A DNA stretch of 64,000 nucleotides from Rhodocyclaceae bacterium (lineage in GTDB: Bacteria > Pseudomonadota > Gammaproteobacteria > Burkholderiales > Rhodocyclaceae), in assembly GCA_016721505.1 (NCBI GenBank), contig JADKHX010000012.1, positions 1 through 64,000 of the forward strand. Reading direction: 5' to 3'. Numbering within the stretch: the stretch's first letter is position 1; each line of letters begins with the position of its first letter. The notes under the pieces were generated by a model. The model worked only from the letters and a program-made list of their open reading frames with translations, searched no databases and was not told the DNA's origin. A program made the position numbers and the translations under genes. Below, piece after piece: positions 23,504-32,966 of this stretch.

Positions 23504-26158
23504 TTATTTTTGCAGCCGATCAGGGTCAGCAAGTCTAAGTGCAGCAACGACCGCTTCCAATCTTCGCTTTTGATCGGCATTGGTCCATCGCCAACCAAAT
23601 GCATCGGCAGTCAGCTTTGAAAAGTTTGCTGGCGCTGGAACCGTCGACTTGTTACCTTCGAGCGCATTTTTCATCGCCAAGAGCTTTAAGGCGCGCCGCG
23701 CGCCTTCGGCCGATGCTGGTGAAGCGATTCCAAGCTCCAATTCGAGTTTGAGCAACACGTCATCAAGCGTTTCACTTTTCGCGTGCTTCGGATTGGCAAC
23801 GGCTGGAGTCGCTTGACGATGCTGCGCGATGCCACGTTCATATCGTGATTGAAGTACCACATCCCACGGTGAGCTTTGCGCAGCAAGGCTCGCCCAACGG
23901 GCTTCAATAGCCAAAATTTCGGTCTCGGCAATCGGCTCGTTGGCATCAAGCACGTCACATAGCAGCAGCTTGGCCATTAGGCCATCACAGGTCGCCAGCC
24001 ACTTTCTCCTCGCGCTGCCGGCCAGATGCTGCCGCGCCAGATCGAGCGCTTCACGGAAGCGGGCTTCGAGTTTGGCACTCTTGTCTTTGCCCGGATCGCC
24101 ACATTCGCGCCATGCACCATTGACCTCGGTGACGACACGCTTGATCTCCGCCGATGGGGTATCTGGCCCGATATCTTTGAGCCGTACGATCAGTGCCTCA
24201 CGAGCTTGTTGTGCCACCTTGAATTCAGCATCGCGGGCATTGCTAGCGGCATGGCGTTGGTTCATCACTGCGTCCGTTGCCGTTTTAAATGCGGCCCACA
24301 GCTTTCGTTCAACGGGCTGCGGCAGCGGCATCGACTTCGAATGCGCTTGCCATTGGCTTTGTAGATCGCGAAGTCTGTTCATCAGGTCGCGATCCTGCGC
24401 ACGAGCACCAAGCAAGTTTGCGCGTGCGACGATTGCTTCACGTTCGGTGATGGCGGCGCTGATCCTTGCTTTTAGCGGGGTCTCGACGCGACTAACGCTG
24501 TTTCGCATCCGTTTCGTCAAGGCGGCCAATTTTTTATGCGGGACAGTGTGTTCGAGCGGGCCTAGTTTCCGCCATTCGGTTTGGAATCGACTAAGCGCCG
24601 CCGCATTGGCTTTCCAGTCGGGCGAATGACCAGAATCATCGCTGGCAACAATCAGTGCTTCCAATGTCGCTAGAAGACCTTCTCGCGCAGCAAGGTTCGC
24701 CACGCGAGCCTCAGCCAATCGCGCTTTGTGCGCGGCGATCGGCGCTTCAGCTGACTTCAGTGCGGTATCGAAGCGTTGCCACATCGGCTTGCCAGTTGCA
24801 CCGCCCAGCCGATCCAGTTCTTTCCAGCGGCCGCGCAGCTGTTCGATATATTTTTCCAGTTGCGCCACCGGCGTCTTGGTGGATTGCTTTTGTTCGGCAG
24901 ACACAACTGATCGCGCTAGCGTCTCGGCCTCTTCAACAAGATCGGCGCGCACCTGGCCACCGCCCCAGTGCTGCCATTGTTTGAGGACCAGTAGCTCACT
25001 GTGGAGAGCGCCGAGTTGTTGCTGAAGTTCGGCAGCGGCATTGCCGCGATCAAGCGCAGATTGCAGCGCTGGTAACTGCTTGATGGCTTCCGACACCCGG
25101 CCGTCCGCAAGCGCCGTGTTGGTTACGGCGATGAGCTCACCCAATGCCTGCATCTGCAGTTGATGTGCGGCATCGCGCTTTTCATGGGTTCGCTGCCGCT
25201 TGGCTTCTATCGCCTCGCGTCGGGCTTCGTCTCCGCTTTGAATGAAAGCAGCGAAACGAGCCGCCAGTGCCTCGGCGACGGACGGCACGGAAATTTCCGC
25301 GACCGACTCCCATCGAGCTTGTACGGCTTTGTCGATAGCCTTTACATTGCTCTGGTCGCTGGGCCTGATTGATGAAATTGTTTTCTCGATCTCGAGCAGT
25401 ATTTCCAACCGCGCTGCTATCAAACTGGCATCGTTCAAGGCGACAGTAAGCTGACCGGCGAGCATGCTCGCATTCCTCGCATCCGGTCCAACCACCGGCA
25501 ACAAGGCGCCGATTTGATCGAGCCGGGATTTAGCATCAGCAGCGACATGGCCGAGCGCCGACCGCAGCTCGGGCAGTCCACACGCTGTATCGCTCAATTG
25601 CGCGTGCGCTTCAGCGATCGCCGTGAGAGTTTTCCGTGCATCCGCACACCAGCGACTGATGTCTCGTTGGCGCTCGCCCAGATCACGCACATGTTTTACC
25701 AAGGCGTCTTGCAGCTCGACGAATTTTGTGCGCTGATCTGGGTGTAGTAGTGCTGTGTCAAGCGTTCGCCATGCCTGATCCAAATCAACCAAGCGATTGG
25801 CTGGAATCATCAATTCACCGCTGACCGCAGTGGCCTCCGCGATCAACTCATCGGCCCGAGCACGCATCTTGCGCTGTGTAACGCTTCTTTCATAAGCCTG
25901 TTTGGCGACCGTGTGCACGCGTCTGTCGTGCGTGCGAAATTCGCGTTCAGCGAGCCTCAGTGCCTCTTCGCCACGAAGCGCCTGGACAGCGGCGAGTTTG
26001 ACTTCGATGGGAGGATTTTCTGCCAAGAGAGCCAGCAGTGCTTCGTCGCTGACGCGGGCAGCCTCGAGTCGTGTTTCCCAGTCGAGCACGACCGGAGCAA
26101 GCGAGGTCGAGCTTCCAGTGATGAGAGGACTGTCCTTTTTCGAGAATGCGCTAAACAT
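23504..26158 (-). CDS. DUF349 domain protein
   Basis: 884 residues, almost entirely alpha-helical and coiled-coil, with several DUF349 repeats recognisable by the W...W pattern: QARWESVAEI, RGRWKELDRLGG, FQTEWRKLGPLEHTVPHKKL, LQSQWQAHSKSMPLP, VNGAWRECGDPGKDKSAKLEARF. The protein starts MFSAFSKKDSPLITGSSTSLAP, with no signal peptide, so it is cytoplasmic. The family is widespread in proteobacteria, without an agreed biochemical role; RNA-protein binding has been proposed for some members. It ends toward the tRNA pair. Confidence 0.88.
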   Translation of the reverse strand: MFSAFSKKDSPLITGSSTSLAPVVLDWETRLEAARVSDEALLALLAENPPIEVKLAAVQALRGEEALRLAEREFRTHDRRVHTVAKQAYERSVTQRKMRARADELIAEATAVSGELMIPANRLVDLDQAWRTLDTALLHPDQRTKFVELQDALVKHVRDLGERQRDISRWCADARKTLTAIAEAHAQLSDTACGLPELRSALGHVAADAKSRLDQIGALLPVVGPDARNASMLAGQLTVALNDASLIAARLEILLEIEKTISSIRPSDQSNVKAIDKAVQARWESVAEISVPSVAEALAARFAAFIQSGDEARREAIEAKRQRTHEKRDAAHQLQMQALGELIAVTNTALADGRVSEAIKQLPALQSALDRGNAAAELQQQLGALHSELLVLKQWQHWGGGQVRADLVEEAETLARSVVSAEQKQSTKTPVAQLEKYIEQLRGRWKELDRLGGATGKPMWQRFDTALKSAEAPIAAHKARLAEARVANLAAREGLLATLEALIVASDDSGHSPDWKANAAALSRFQTEWRKLGPLEHTVPHKKLAALTKRMRNSVSRVETPLKARISAAITEREAIVARANLLGARAQDRDLMNRLRDLQSQWQAHSKSMPLPQPVERKLWAAFKTATDAVMNQRHAASNARDAEFKVAQQAREALIVRLKDIGPDTPSAEIKRVVTEVNGAWRECGDPGKDKSAKLEARFREALDLARQHLAGSARRKWLATCDGLMAKLLLCDVLDANEPIAETEILAIEARWASLAAQSSPWDVVLQSRYERGIAQHRQATPAVANPKHAKSETLDDVLLKLELELGIASPASAEGARRALKLLAMKNALEGNKSTVPAPANFSKLTADAFGWRWTNADQKRRLEAVVAALRLADPDRLQK

Positions 26159-26397
26159 GAGCTCAAGTTACCTTACGTTGCGTGGTGGCCCGATGCCACG
26201 GAGAAATCCATGTCTAGGTCGGCCATAACGCGAAGCGAAGAGTTTACCTGTGGAATCGGTTTCGTGGATGCCGTCATGCGCTTCCTGCATGTACAATCAA
26301 ACGTGTAGTCAGAGTCATCGTCGCTAGTGGTTTTAACAGCGCACAGTTTCGACGGCGCGATGCTCCATATTCAATTTCCCTTTCTCGCGAGGTGTTT

Positions 26398-27192
26398 ATG
26401 AAAAAACTAATTGCTGCCGGCGCATTGCTGGCTTTGGTTATGACTGGTGTACAAGCCAAGGATTGGACTACGGTTCGGCTTTCCAGCGAAGGTGCCTATC
26501 CACCGTTTAACGGTCTTGCTGCTGATGGTTCGCTAAATGGTTTTGATATCGATATCGGCAACGCGATTTGCGCCGAGATGAAGGCCAAATGCACCTGGGT
26601 CAAGCAAGATTGGGACGGCATGATTCCGGCGCTGATGGCGCGCAAATTTGATGCGATTGTGGCTTCGATGTCGATCACTGCAGAACGCAAAGCCAAGGTC
26701 GATTTCACCGATAAATATTACTCGTCACCACTGGCCTTGGTTGCCAAAGCTGGCTCGACGCTAAAGCCGGAAGCTGCTGCATTGGCGGGCAAAAAGATCG
26801 GCGTGCAGCGCGGCGTAATCGCAGATAACTTCGCGACCAAATATTGGGAAAAGCAGGGTGTGAAGATTGTTCGCTATGCCAAGCAGGACGAGGCTTACGC
26901 TGATTTGAAAGCAGGACGCCTCGATGCGGCATTTGCTGACTATCTTGAGGCACTCGGTGGCTATATCGATACGCCGGCGGGCAAGGGTTATGCTTTTGCG
27001 GGTGAGCGTTTGTTCGGCAAGACCGCTGAAGAAAAAGCGGTTATCGGCGAAGGTATCGGCATTGCAATCCGCAAGAAAGATACTGACTTAAAAGAGCAGA
27101 TGAACAAGGCGCTGGCTGCGTTGCGTGCGAGTGGCAAATACGACACCATTCGCAAAAAATATTTCCCGACCACGGATATTTACGGCGAATAA
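26398..27192 (+). CDS. Polar amino-acid ABC transporter, periplasmic binding protein
   Basis: About 264 residues. A signal peptide (MKKLIAAGALLALVMTGVQA) is followed by a type II periplasmic-binding fold of the SBP_bac_3 family: EGAYPPFNGLAADGSLNGFDIDIGNAICAEMKAKC, the WDGMIPALMARKFDAIVASMSIT motif and VDFTDKYYSS. This closely follows lysine/arginine/ornithine/histidine binding proteins (HisJ, ArgT). The true ATG at 26398 follows GCGAGGTG. First gene of the four-gene ABC operon. A strong hairpin after it probably reduces expression of the permeases relative to this abundant component. Confidence 0.93.
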   Translation: MKKLIAAGALLALVMTGVQAKDWTTVRLSSEGAYPPFNGLAADGSLNGFDIDIGNAICAEMKAKCTWVKQDWDGMIPALMARKFDAIVASMSITAERKAKVDFTDKYYSSPLALVAKAGSTLKPEAAALAGKKIGVQRGVIADNFATKYWEKQGVKIVRYAKQDEAYADLKAGRLDAAFADYLEALGGYIDTPAGKGYAFAGERLFGKTAEEKAVIGEGIGIAIRKKDTDLKEQMNKALAALRASGKYDTIRKKYFPTTDIYGE

Positions 27193-27224
27193 TTTTTTGT
27201 TGCTCGCTCACATTCAGATTAGTT

Positions 27225-27267
27225 CTGCCGCCGCCTGTGTAGCTCGCAAGCGGCGGCAGTTCTTTTT
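27225..27267 (+). terminator. Intra-operon hairpin after the binding-protein gene
   Basis: CTGCCGCCGC ... GCGGCGGCAG with 15 bases of loop, followed by TTCTTTTTC. Its place between the binding protein and permease genes suggests partial termination or mRNA stabilisation. Confidence 0.7.
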
Positions 27268-27284
27268 CGTTTAAGCGTTTCGGC

Positions 27285-27977
27285 ATGAGTGAAATCGTCG
27301 AATACTTTCCTGCCATTCTTCAAGGTTCTTTGCTGACACTAAAGGTCGCCTTGCTGTCTTTGGTGTTGGCGGTTTTACTGGGGCTGACTGGTGCAGCGGC
27401 GCGCCTTTCCACTACGCGCTGGCTGCGTTTTCCGGCGGTGACTTACACCACCTTGATTCGCGGCATGCCGGATTTGGTTTTGATGCTGTTGGTGTTTTAT
27501 GGCGGGCAACTCATCATCAATGACATCGCTGATCGATTCGAGATCGAGCCTTTTGATCTTGACCCGTTTGTCGCTGGTGTGAGCACCATCGGGTTTATTT
27601 TCGGTGCTTACTTCACCGAGACTTTTCGCGGTGCTTTCATGGCGGTGCCGAGCGGGCAAATGGAAGCTGCGCGTGCCTATGGAATGAATCGCTGGCAAGT
27701 TTTTCAACGCATACTTTTTCCGCAAATGTTGCGCCATGCTTTGCCAGGAATAGGCAACAATTGGCAAGTCTTGCTAAAGAGCACGGCAATTGTCTCGATG
27801 ATCGGGCTAACCGACATGACCTTGCTGGCCGACCAGGCCGGTCGCACCACGCATCAGCCGTTTATCTTTTATTCCATCGTCGCGGCGATTTATCTGATTT
27901 TCACTGCGGTCTCAGGCTGGGGCATTGTTCGTCTCGAACGCCATTATTCAGTGGGCGTGCGACGCGCGACGCTGTAA
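27285..27977 (+). CDS. Amino-acid ABC transporter permease (HisQ/ArtQ type)
   Basis: 230 residues with about five membrane helices. The N-terminus is MSEIVEYFPAILQGSLLTLKVALLSLVLAVLLGL. The conserved family motif YTTLIRGMPDLVLMLLVFYGG follows, and the EAA loop is MEAARAYGMNRWQVFQRILFPQMLRHALPG, which contacts the ATPase. It forms a heterodimeric channel with the next gene product for uptake of basic amino acids. Confidence 0.93.
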   Translation: MSEIVEYFPAILQGSLLTLKVALLSLVLAVLLGLTGAAARLSTTRWLRFPAVTYTTLIRGMPDLVLMLLVFYGGQLIINDIADRFEIEPFDLDPFVAGVSTIGFIFGAYFTETFRGAFMAVPSGQMEAARAYGMNRWQVFQRILFPQMLRHALPGIGNNWQVLLKSTAIVSMIGLTDMTLLADQAGRTTHQPFIFYSIVAAIYLIFTAVSGWGIVRLERHYSVGVRRATL

Positions 27978-27997
27978 ACCAGCTACCCAAAACCGCC

Positions 27998-28705
27998 ATG
28001 CTCGATTTCGCCATTATCATTGACAGCCTGCCCGATTTTGCGCGCGGAACCTTGTTGAGTTTGCAATTGATGGCGCTGTCCTTGTTGGCTGGCTTCATCG
28101 CTGCGCTGCCGTTGGCAGTGGCACGCAGTTCTTCATCCGTTTTACTAAGTCGATCGGTTGGTTTCTACACTTACATTTTTCGTGGCACACCGATGCTGGT
28201 ACAGCTGCTTCTAATCTACTACGGCCTGTCGCAATTCGAATGGATGCAGCGTGGTTGGGAAGAAGGCAACGTTGTCTTGCTGCTTTTTCGTGAGCCGTTT
28301 TTTTGTGCATGGCTGGCGTTTGCGCTCAACACCACGGCTTACACCACCGAGATTTTTGCGGGCGTTTTCAAGAACACCCCGCTAGGTGAAATCGAAGCCG
28401 GACGTGCGGCCGGCATGACGCATTTCACCTTGTTGCGAAGGATCGTTATTCCGGCCGGTTTGCGTCGTGCGATTCCGACTTATAGCAATGAAGTGATTTT
28501 GATGCTGCAAGGATCGGCGATCGCCAGTGCGGTGACCCTGGTGGATTTGACCGGCGCCGCGCGCTATGTGTATTCACGCCACTTCGCGCCATTTGAAGCG
28601 TTCATTTTCGCCGGCATTATTTATATGGTGCTGACATTTTTTTTGGTTGGCATTTTCCGCTTCGCCGAACTGCGTTGGCTGGCGCATCTGCGACCGCGTA
28701 GCTAG
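27998..28705 (+). CDS. Amino-acid ABC transporter permease (HisM/ArtM type)
   Basis: About 235 residues from [25 protein letters not shown]. The family signature [21 protein letters not shown] and the EAA loop [31 protein letters not shown] are intact. It pairs with the upstream permease, 20 bases away. A longer frame reaching to 27761 only overlaps the first permease and is not used. Confidence 0.93.
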   Translation: MLDFAIIIDSLPDFARGTLLSLQLMALSLLAGFIAALPLAVARSSSSVLLSRSVGFYTYIFRGTPMLVQLLLIYYGLSQFEWMQRGWEEGNVVLLLFREPFFCAWLAFALNTTAYTTEIFAGVFKNTPLGEIEAGRAAGMTHFTLLRRIVIPAGLRRAIPTYSNEVILMLQGSAIASAVTLVDLTGAARYVYSRHFAPFEAFIFAGIIYMVLTFFLVGIFRFAELRWLAHLRPRS

Positions 28706-28746
28706 ACGGTCAACCCATTGCGATTCCGCCCAAGATTGGAAATTTG

Positions 28747-29508
28747 ATGACTCAGCTTGAAGTTCAAGATTTGCACAAATGTTACGGCGCAAATGAAGTG
28801 CTTAAAGGCGTTTCATTGCGCGCCGAAGCTGGTGACGTGATTAGCTTGATAGGTTCGTCGGGTTCGGGCAAAAGCACTTTTTTGCGTTGCATAAATTTCC
28901 TCGAGCATCCCAACGCGGGGCGAATCTTTGTGCACGGCGAAGAACTCAAATTGCGTTCCGACGGACACGGCGCATTGGTTCCGGAAGCCAAACAATTGCA
29001 ACTGGTACGCACGCGTTTGGCGATGGTGTTTCAACATTTCAATTTGTGGGCGCACATGACGGTGCTGCAAAACGTGATTGAGGCGCCGATGAGCGTGTTA
29101 AAACTCACGCGAGCCGAAGCGATGGAGCGCGCACAAAGGCATCTGGAGTGCGTGGGCATCTGGTCACATAAGGACAGCTATCCCGCGCACCTCTCTGGTG
29201 GCCAGCAGCAGCGTGTGGCGATTGCCCGTGCGCTGGCGATGGAGCCGGATGTGTTGTTATTCGACGAGCCGACTTCGGCGCTTGATCCTGAGTTGGTTGG
29301 TGAGGTGTTAAAAGTCATGCGCCAACTCGCCGAAGAAGGACGCACCATGGTTGTCGTCACGCACGAAATGGGCTTTGCCCGCGAAGTGTCAAACCACGTT
29401 ATTTTTCTGCACAAGGGCTTGATTGAGGAGCAGGGTAATCCGCGAGAAGTGTTGAAAAATCCTAGCTGCGAGCGATTGCAGCAGTTCCTGTCGGGGCAGT
29501 TGAAATAG
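28747..29508 (+). CDS. Amino-acid ABC transporter ATPase (HisP type)
   Basis: About 253 residues. Walker A is [18 protein letters not shown], the signature [15 protein letters not shown], Walker [21 protein letters not shown] and the switch VVVTHEM. The insert [37 protein letters not shown] resembles HisP, supporting basic amino-acid specificity. The ATG at 28747 starts the normal N-terminus ([14 protein letters not shown]). Last gene of the operon. Confidence 0.95.
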   Translation: MTQLEVQDLHKCYGANEVLKGVSLRAEAGDVISLIGSSGSGKSTFLRCINFLEHPNAGRIFVHGEELKLRSDGHGALVPEAKQLQLVRTRLAMVFQHFNLWAHMTVLQNVIEAPMSVLKLTRAEAMERAQRHLECVGIWSHKDSYPAHLSGGQQQRVAIARALAMEPDVLLFDEPTSALDPELVGEVLKVMRQLAEEGRTMVVVTHEMGFAREVSNHVIFLHKGLIEEQGNPREVLKNPSCERLQQFLSGQLK

Positions 29509-29518
29509 GCGTTTTTCC

Positions 29519-29558
29519 CCCTCTCCCCTTGTGGGAGAGGATCGGGGCGAGGGGTAGC
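29519..29558 (+). repeat. CT/GA-rich palindromic intergenic repeat
   Basis: CCCTCTCCCC-TTGT-GGGAGAGG, then CGGGGCGAGGGG. This style of intergenic hairpin is common in proteobacteria and could also act as terminator of the ABC operon. It is similar in composition to the block inside ileS. Confidence 0.6.
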
Positions 29559-29567
29559 GTCGGCCTC

Positions 29568-29594
29568 GCCAGTTGGTGCTGATGACACGCTGTC
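29568..29594 (-). repeat. Short-form palindromic repeat (27 bp)
   Basis: GCCAGTTGGTGCTGATGACACGCTGTC, the reverse orientation. It lies directly before the EamA gene. Confidence 0.85.
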
Positions 29595-29609
29595 AAACAC
29601 ACAAGAACC

Positions 29610-30512
29610 ATGACCCGCCTTCAAGCCGATCTCCTATTCGTTATTGTCACGTTCATCTGGGGCACCACTTTCGTCGCCCAAAATCTGGCGATGGCAGCGA
29701 TGGGGCCGGCGATGTTTACGGGGATTCGTTTCCTCGTTGGCGCTTTGGTCGTGCTGCCATTTGCGCTTGCCGAATGGCGACGGCTTAAACAACAAAATAT
29801 TCATTTTGATCGCACAGATTTGTTCATCGGGCTCGGGCTAGGCGGCATACTTTTTTTCGGGGCTCTGTGCCAACAAACTGGAATGGTGACAACGAGCGTG
29901 AGCAACGCAGGATTTCTCACTGCGCTGTATGTACCTTTAGTGCCTGCGCTAGTTTGGATATTTCACGCCAAACGGCCGCATGGGTCGTTGTGGCTAGGAG
30001 TCGCATTATCTATGGGCGGCACTTGGTTGCTTGGCGGTGGTGAGCTATCCAAATTTAACAGCGGCGATGTATGGGTGATGGTTGGCACTCTGTTTTGGGC
30101 GGCTCATATTTTGGTGATAGGCCGTGCGGCGGATCGCAAAACAGCACCACTAGTGGTCGCTTGTATGCAGTTCATTGTGTGCGGTCTATTGGGCTGCGCG
30201 TGGGGGCTGGCGACTGAGCCGTTTGAACTGACAAAGGCACTCACGGCGGTCGGACCGATCGCCTATTCCGGTGTGCTTTCGGTGGGTATCGCATTTACCT
30301 TGCAAGTTGTCGCCCAGCGCTATACGCCACCGTCCGATGCGGCCATTTTGATGAGCGGTGAAATGCTGGTCGCGGCAATCGCTGGCGCTGTGTATTTGGG
30401 TGAGAAATTGAGCGCCATGCAATGGCTAGGCGGCGTGATGATTTTGGTGGCGATATTGGTGGTGCAATTAGTCCCACTAATACCGCAGATGCGCGTCAAA
30501 GCAGCGAACTAA
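29610..30512 (+). CDS. EamA/DMT-family permease
   Basis: 300 residues with ten predicted membrane segments in two EamA halves: FVIVTFIWGTTFVAQNLAM at the start and a second half around HILVIGRAADRKTAP and AILMSGEMLVAAIAGAVYLGEKLS. Unlike the truncated relative at 5289 it is full length. The motif FTGIRFLVGALVVLPFA is typical of bacterial drug/metabolite exporters. Substrate unknown. A short palindromic repeat occupies the 5' untranslated region, 15 bases before the ATG, leaving little room for a strong ribosome-binding site. Confidence 0.88.
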   Translation: MTRLQADLLFVIVTFIWGTTFVAQNLAMAAMGPAMFTGIRFLVGALVVLPFALAEWRRLKQQNIHFDRTDLFIGLGLGGILFFGALCQQTGMVTTSVSNAGFLTALYVPLVPALVWIFHAKRPHGSLWLGVALSMGGTWLLGGGELSKFNSGDVWVMVGTLFWAAHILVIGRAADRKTAPLVVACMQFIVCGLLGCAWGLATEPFELTKALTAVGPIAYSGVLSVGIAFTLQVVAQRYTPPSDAAILMSGEMLVAAIAGAVYLGEKLSAMQWLGGVMILVAILVVQLVPLIPQMRVKAAN

Positions 30513-30532
30513 CTTACGGCTAAACTATTTTC

Positions 30533-31198
30533 ATGTGTGGGCGCTACAACATCACCGATAGCCGTCAAGTCCGCGCCTTGTGCGACTTGCTCGGGATAAA
30601 GCTATATCCCACCTCCAGTCAAAATATCGCACCAGGTGCGCAAGGCCAATTTGTGATGGAAGCTGATGGTCAGCGACAGATCATCACCGGGATATGGTCA
30701 GCGCTCATTGAACAAAAGCCTGATGGCAGTGGTTTTCGTCCGAACCCAAAATTCAAAACATTTAATGCGCGTAGTGACCGCCTCGTGTCGAGCCCACTTT
30801 GGAAGCGGCTGTACTACACGCAAAGAGCGATCATTCCAGCAACAGGTTGGCATGAATGGATAGGCAAACAATGCTATCAACTTAGTCCGGCCAACGAGGC
30901 GATCGCCTTTGGCGGCTTGTATCAACTCTATCGGTTCGGCAATGACTTGATTCCAGCTTATTCCATCATCACCTTGCCACCCCATCCACGGGTAAAGCAC
31001 ATTCATGAAAAGAGCCTGCCGCTGATGTTACAGCCGGCACATTTTGATGCATGGTTGGACCCGGAATGGCAGCAGGTTGAAGCGTTCGCGTCGCTGATGG
31101 TGCCACGACTTGAGCACGACTTGATCGCCACACCGATTGACAGCCCTAAGACGATGTTGCCCATCGGCACTTCCGAACGTATCGAGGCTGATGCGTAA
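30533..31198 (+). CDS. SRAP-family abasic-site processing protein (YedK/HMCES)
   Basis: 221 residues starting MCGRYNITD. Cys2 is the catalytic residue that cross-links to abasic sites in single-stranded DNA after Met removal. The other family landmarks are present: FNARSD (Asn), IPATGWHEW (Glu) and HPRVKHIHEKSLPLML (active-site His). It shields abasic sites during replication. Tandem with the EamA gene, 20 bases apart. Confidence 0.92.
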   Translation: MCGRYNITDSRQVRALCDLLGIKLYPTSSQNIAPGAQGQFVMEADGQRQIITGIWSALIEQKPDGSGFRPNPKFKTFNARSDRLVSSPLWKRLYYTQRAIIPATGWHEWIGKQCYQLSPANEAIAFGGLYQLYRFGNDLIPAYSIITLPPHPRVKHIHEKSLPLMLQPAHFDAWLDPEWQQVEAFASLMVPRLEHDLIATPIDSPKTMLPIGTSERIEADA

Positions 31199-31282
31199 CT
31201 TCTTACTGGTGACTGTTTAGCCGTAGTGCACGTAGATGGCACACATACAAGCGCTGTGCTTTGAAACGAATGCGGCAAAATA

Positions 31283-31310
31283 AAAAGGGGCTAGCTTTCG
31301 CTAACCCCTT
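31283..31310 (-). terminator. Terminator of tRNA-Arg
   Basis: On the minus strand AAGGGGTTAGC-GAAA-GCTAGCCCCTT is followed by TTTATTTT, 8 bases beyond the tRNA 3' end. Confidence 0.85.
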
Positions 31311-31317
31311 GGTATTT

Positions 31318-31394
31318 TGGTGCGCCCGGAGAGATTCGAACTCCCTACCCCTTGGTTCGTAGCCAAGTACTCTATCCAGATGAGCTACGGGCGC
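31318..31394 (-). tRNA. tRNA-Arg (ACG)
   Basis: 77 bases including encoded CCA. Acceptor GCGCCCG / CGGGCGC with discriminator A. The anticodon loop CTACGAA gives ACG, normally deaminated to ICG. Confidence 0.98.
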
Positions 31395-31485
31395 ATTGTC
31401 TTTGGATGCTCTTGCTGTTCCAACGAGGCGCGGATTATAGGGGGAAGCGCTAGCATTGGCAATGCTTGGCGCTGAATGTCCAAGC

Positions 31486-32532
31486 CTAGTGTGCGAGTAG
31501 TTCTTTGGGCAAGGGGAAGTTCACGTTTTCTTCAACACCGTCAAGCGTGGTGACGTTGCTGGCGCCGAGGGCTTTGAGTCGTGCGACAACACCACTGACC
31601 AATATTTCTGGCGCTGAGGCACCGGCGCTGATGCCGATTCTCGGGTTGCCAGCGAGCCAAGCCGGGTCAATTTGGTCTGCACCATCGACGAGATAAGCGT
31701 TGGCGCCGTCTTTGGCTGCGACTTCGCGCAGCCGGTTCGAGTTGCTGCTATTTTTTGAGCCGACGACGATCATCAAATCAACTTTGCCGGCCATGGCTTT
31801 GACAGCGTCCTGGCGATTTTGAGTGGCGTAACAGATGTCGTCTTTTTTCGGACCGACGATATTGGGAAAGCGGGCTTTGAGTGCTTTGATGATGGTGGCT
31901 GCGTCGTCGACCGAGAGGGTGGTTTGAGTGACGTAGGCTAATTTCACATTTAACTGCGGCGAAACGGGGGTTTCGCAAAGCACTGCTTTGCGCCCGTGTA
32001 GCGGCTCGGCTGTACTAAGCCGAGACTCCGCACCACTTCCAACTGACAGTTTCGCGACATCTTCTGCATCTTCCACCAAATACATTTTGCCGTCTGTCTG
32101 CCCCATGGTGCCTTCGACCTCCGGGTGACCTTTGTGGCCGATCATGATGATCTCGTAACCTTGCTTGGCGAGGCGCGAAACTTCGATGTGAACCTTGGTT
32201 ACCAGCGGGCAAGTCGCATCGAAAATATTCAAACCGCGTCGCGCGGCTTCAATGCGCACCGATTGCGGCACGCCGTGCGCACTGAAAATTAGCGTGGCGT
32301 TGTCGGGCACATCTTGCAACTCTTCGATGAAGATTGCGCCTTTGGCTTTGAGATCATCAACCACATATTTGTTGTGCACCACTTCGTGGCGCACATAAAT
32401 TGGCGCGCCGAATTTTTCGAGTGCGCGTTCAACAATGGTGATAGCGCGTTCGACACCAGCGCAGAAACCGCGGGGATTGGCGAGGAGTATTTGCATAGGC
32501 GCTTTGGCTTTTGTGTTGACCGGAGTTTGCAT
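31486..32532 (-). CDS. ispH: HMBPP reductase IspH with 32-residue repeat insertion
   Basis: Last enzyme of the MEP isoprenoid pathway, a [4Fe-4S] reductase. Cluster cysteines are in [10 protein letters not shown] (24), [11 protein letters not shown] (108) and [11 protein letters not shown] (234). HPE at 136-138 and YVTQTTLS are also intact. Usual length is about 310-320; this protein is 348. Residues 163-194 ([15 protein letters not shown]...ETPVSPQL) come exactly from a 96-bp palindromic element, inserted just before the conserved TQTT strand. All catalytic residues remain in frame, so the gene is probably functional with a surface loop. The start ATG overlaps the fkpB stop (TAATG). The inserted segment adds a Cys. 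Confidence 0.95.
   Translation of the reverse strand: MQTPVNTKAKAPMQILLANPRGFCAGVERAITIVERALEKFGAPIYVRHEVVHNKYVVDDLKAKGAIFIEELQDVPDNATLIFSAHGVPQSVRIEAARRGLNIFDATCPLVTKVHIEVSRLAKQGYEIIMIGHKGHPEVEGTMGQTDGKMYLVEDAEDVAKLSVGSGAESRLSTAEPLHGRKAVLCETPVSPQLNVKLAYVTQTTLSVDDAATIIKALKARFPNIVGPKKDDICYATQNRQDAVKAMAGKVDLMIVVGSKNSSNSNRLREVAAKDGANAYLVDGADQIDPAWLAGNPRIGISAGASAPEILVSGVVARLKALGASNVTTLDGVEENVNFPLPKELLAH
31952..32047 (+). repeat. Long-form palindromic repeat inside ispH
   Basis: 96 bp, four stems. GCGAAAC/GTTTCGC, GCAAAGC/GCTTTGC and CTCGGCT/AGCCGAG are perfect. The last hairpin is degraded (CCACTTCCAACTGAC). Read antisense, it supplies 32 codons without a stop. Confidence 0.93.
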
Positions 32533-32966
32533 TACAAAATCCCCTTGATATCCACCTCAAAGCGCAGCGACTTGCCGGCCAGTGGATGGTTGAAGTCTAC
32601 CAGTAGCCCATCATCATCACGCTCACGCACGATGCCGGTAAATTGCTGTCCAGCAGCGTTTTGCATGGTGATGTTAGCGAGTATTTCGGGCATTGCGTCA
32701 TCCGGCAGATCGCTACGCCGAATACGTTGCACAAGATCAGGATTGTGCGCGCCGAATGCGACATCGGGCGGCAAATCGAAACTGCGGCAGGTGTCAGTCG
32801 GTAGGCCGATGAGGCATTGCTCGAAGGGTGGCGCAAGTTCGCCGGTGCCCAGTTGCAAAGTCGCTGGACGGTGATCGAAAGTACTGATGAACTCAAAGCC
32901 GTCGCTATTGGTGACGCGGTAGTGCAGCGTGATGAGACTATTGGCAGTGATGATTTCAGCGTTCAT
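32532..32966 (-). CDS. fkpB: FKBP-type peptidyl-prolyl isomerase (SlpA/FkpB)
   Basis: 144 residues. The SlpA-type FKBP core reads [65 protein letters not shown], with an inserted-flap chaperone region and [15 protein letters not shown] at the end. It assists protein folding through proline isomerisation. Overlaps ispH downstream; overlaps lspA upstream by four bases. The lspA-fkpB-ispH order is conserved in proteobacteria. Confidence 0.93.
   Translation of the reverse strand: MNAEIITANSLITLHYRVTNSDGFEFISTFDHRPATLQLGTGELAPPFEQCLIGLPTDTCRSFDLPPDVAFGAHNPDLVQRIRRSDLPDDAMPEILANITMQNAAGQQFTGIVRERDDDGLLVDFNHPLAGKSLRFEVDIKGIL

Noticed and set aside
27761..27997. Longer start for the second amino-acid permease
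   Set aside because: The extra codons overlap the first permease in another frame; the normal N-terminus begins at 27998.
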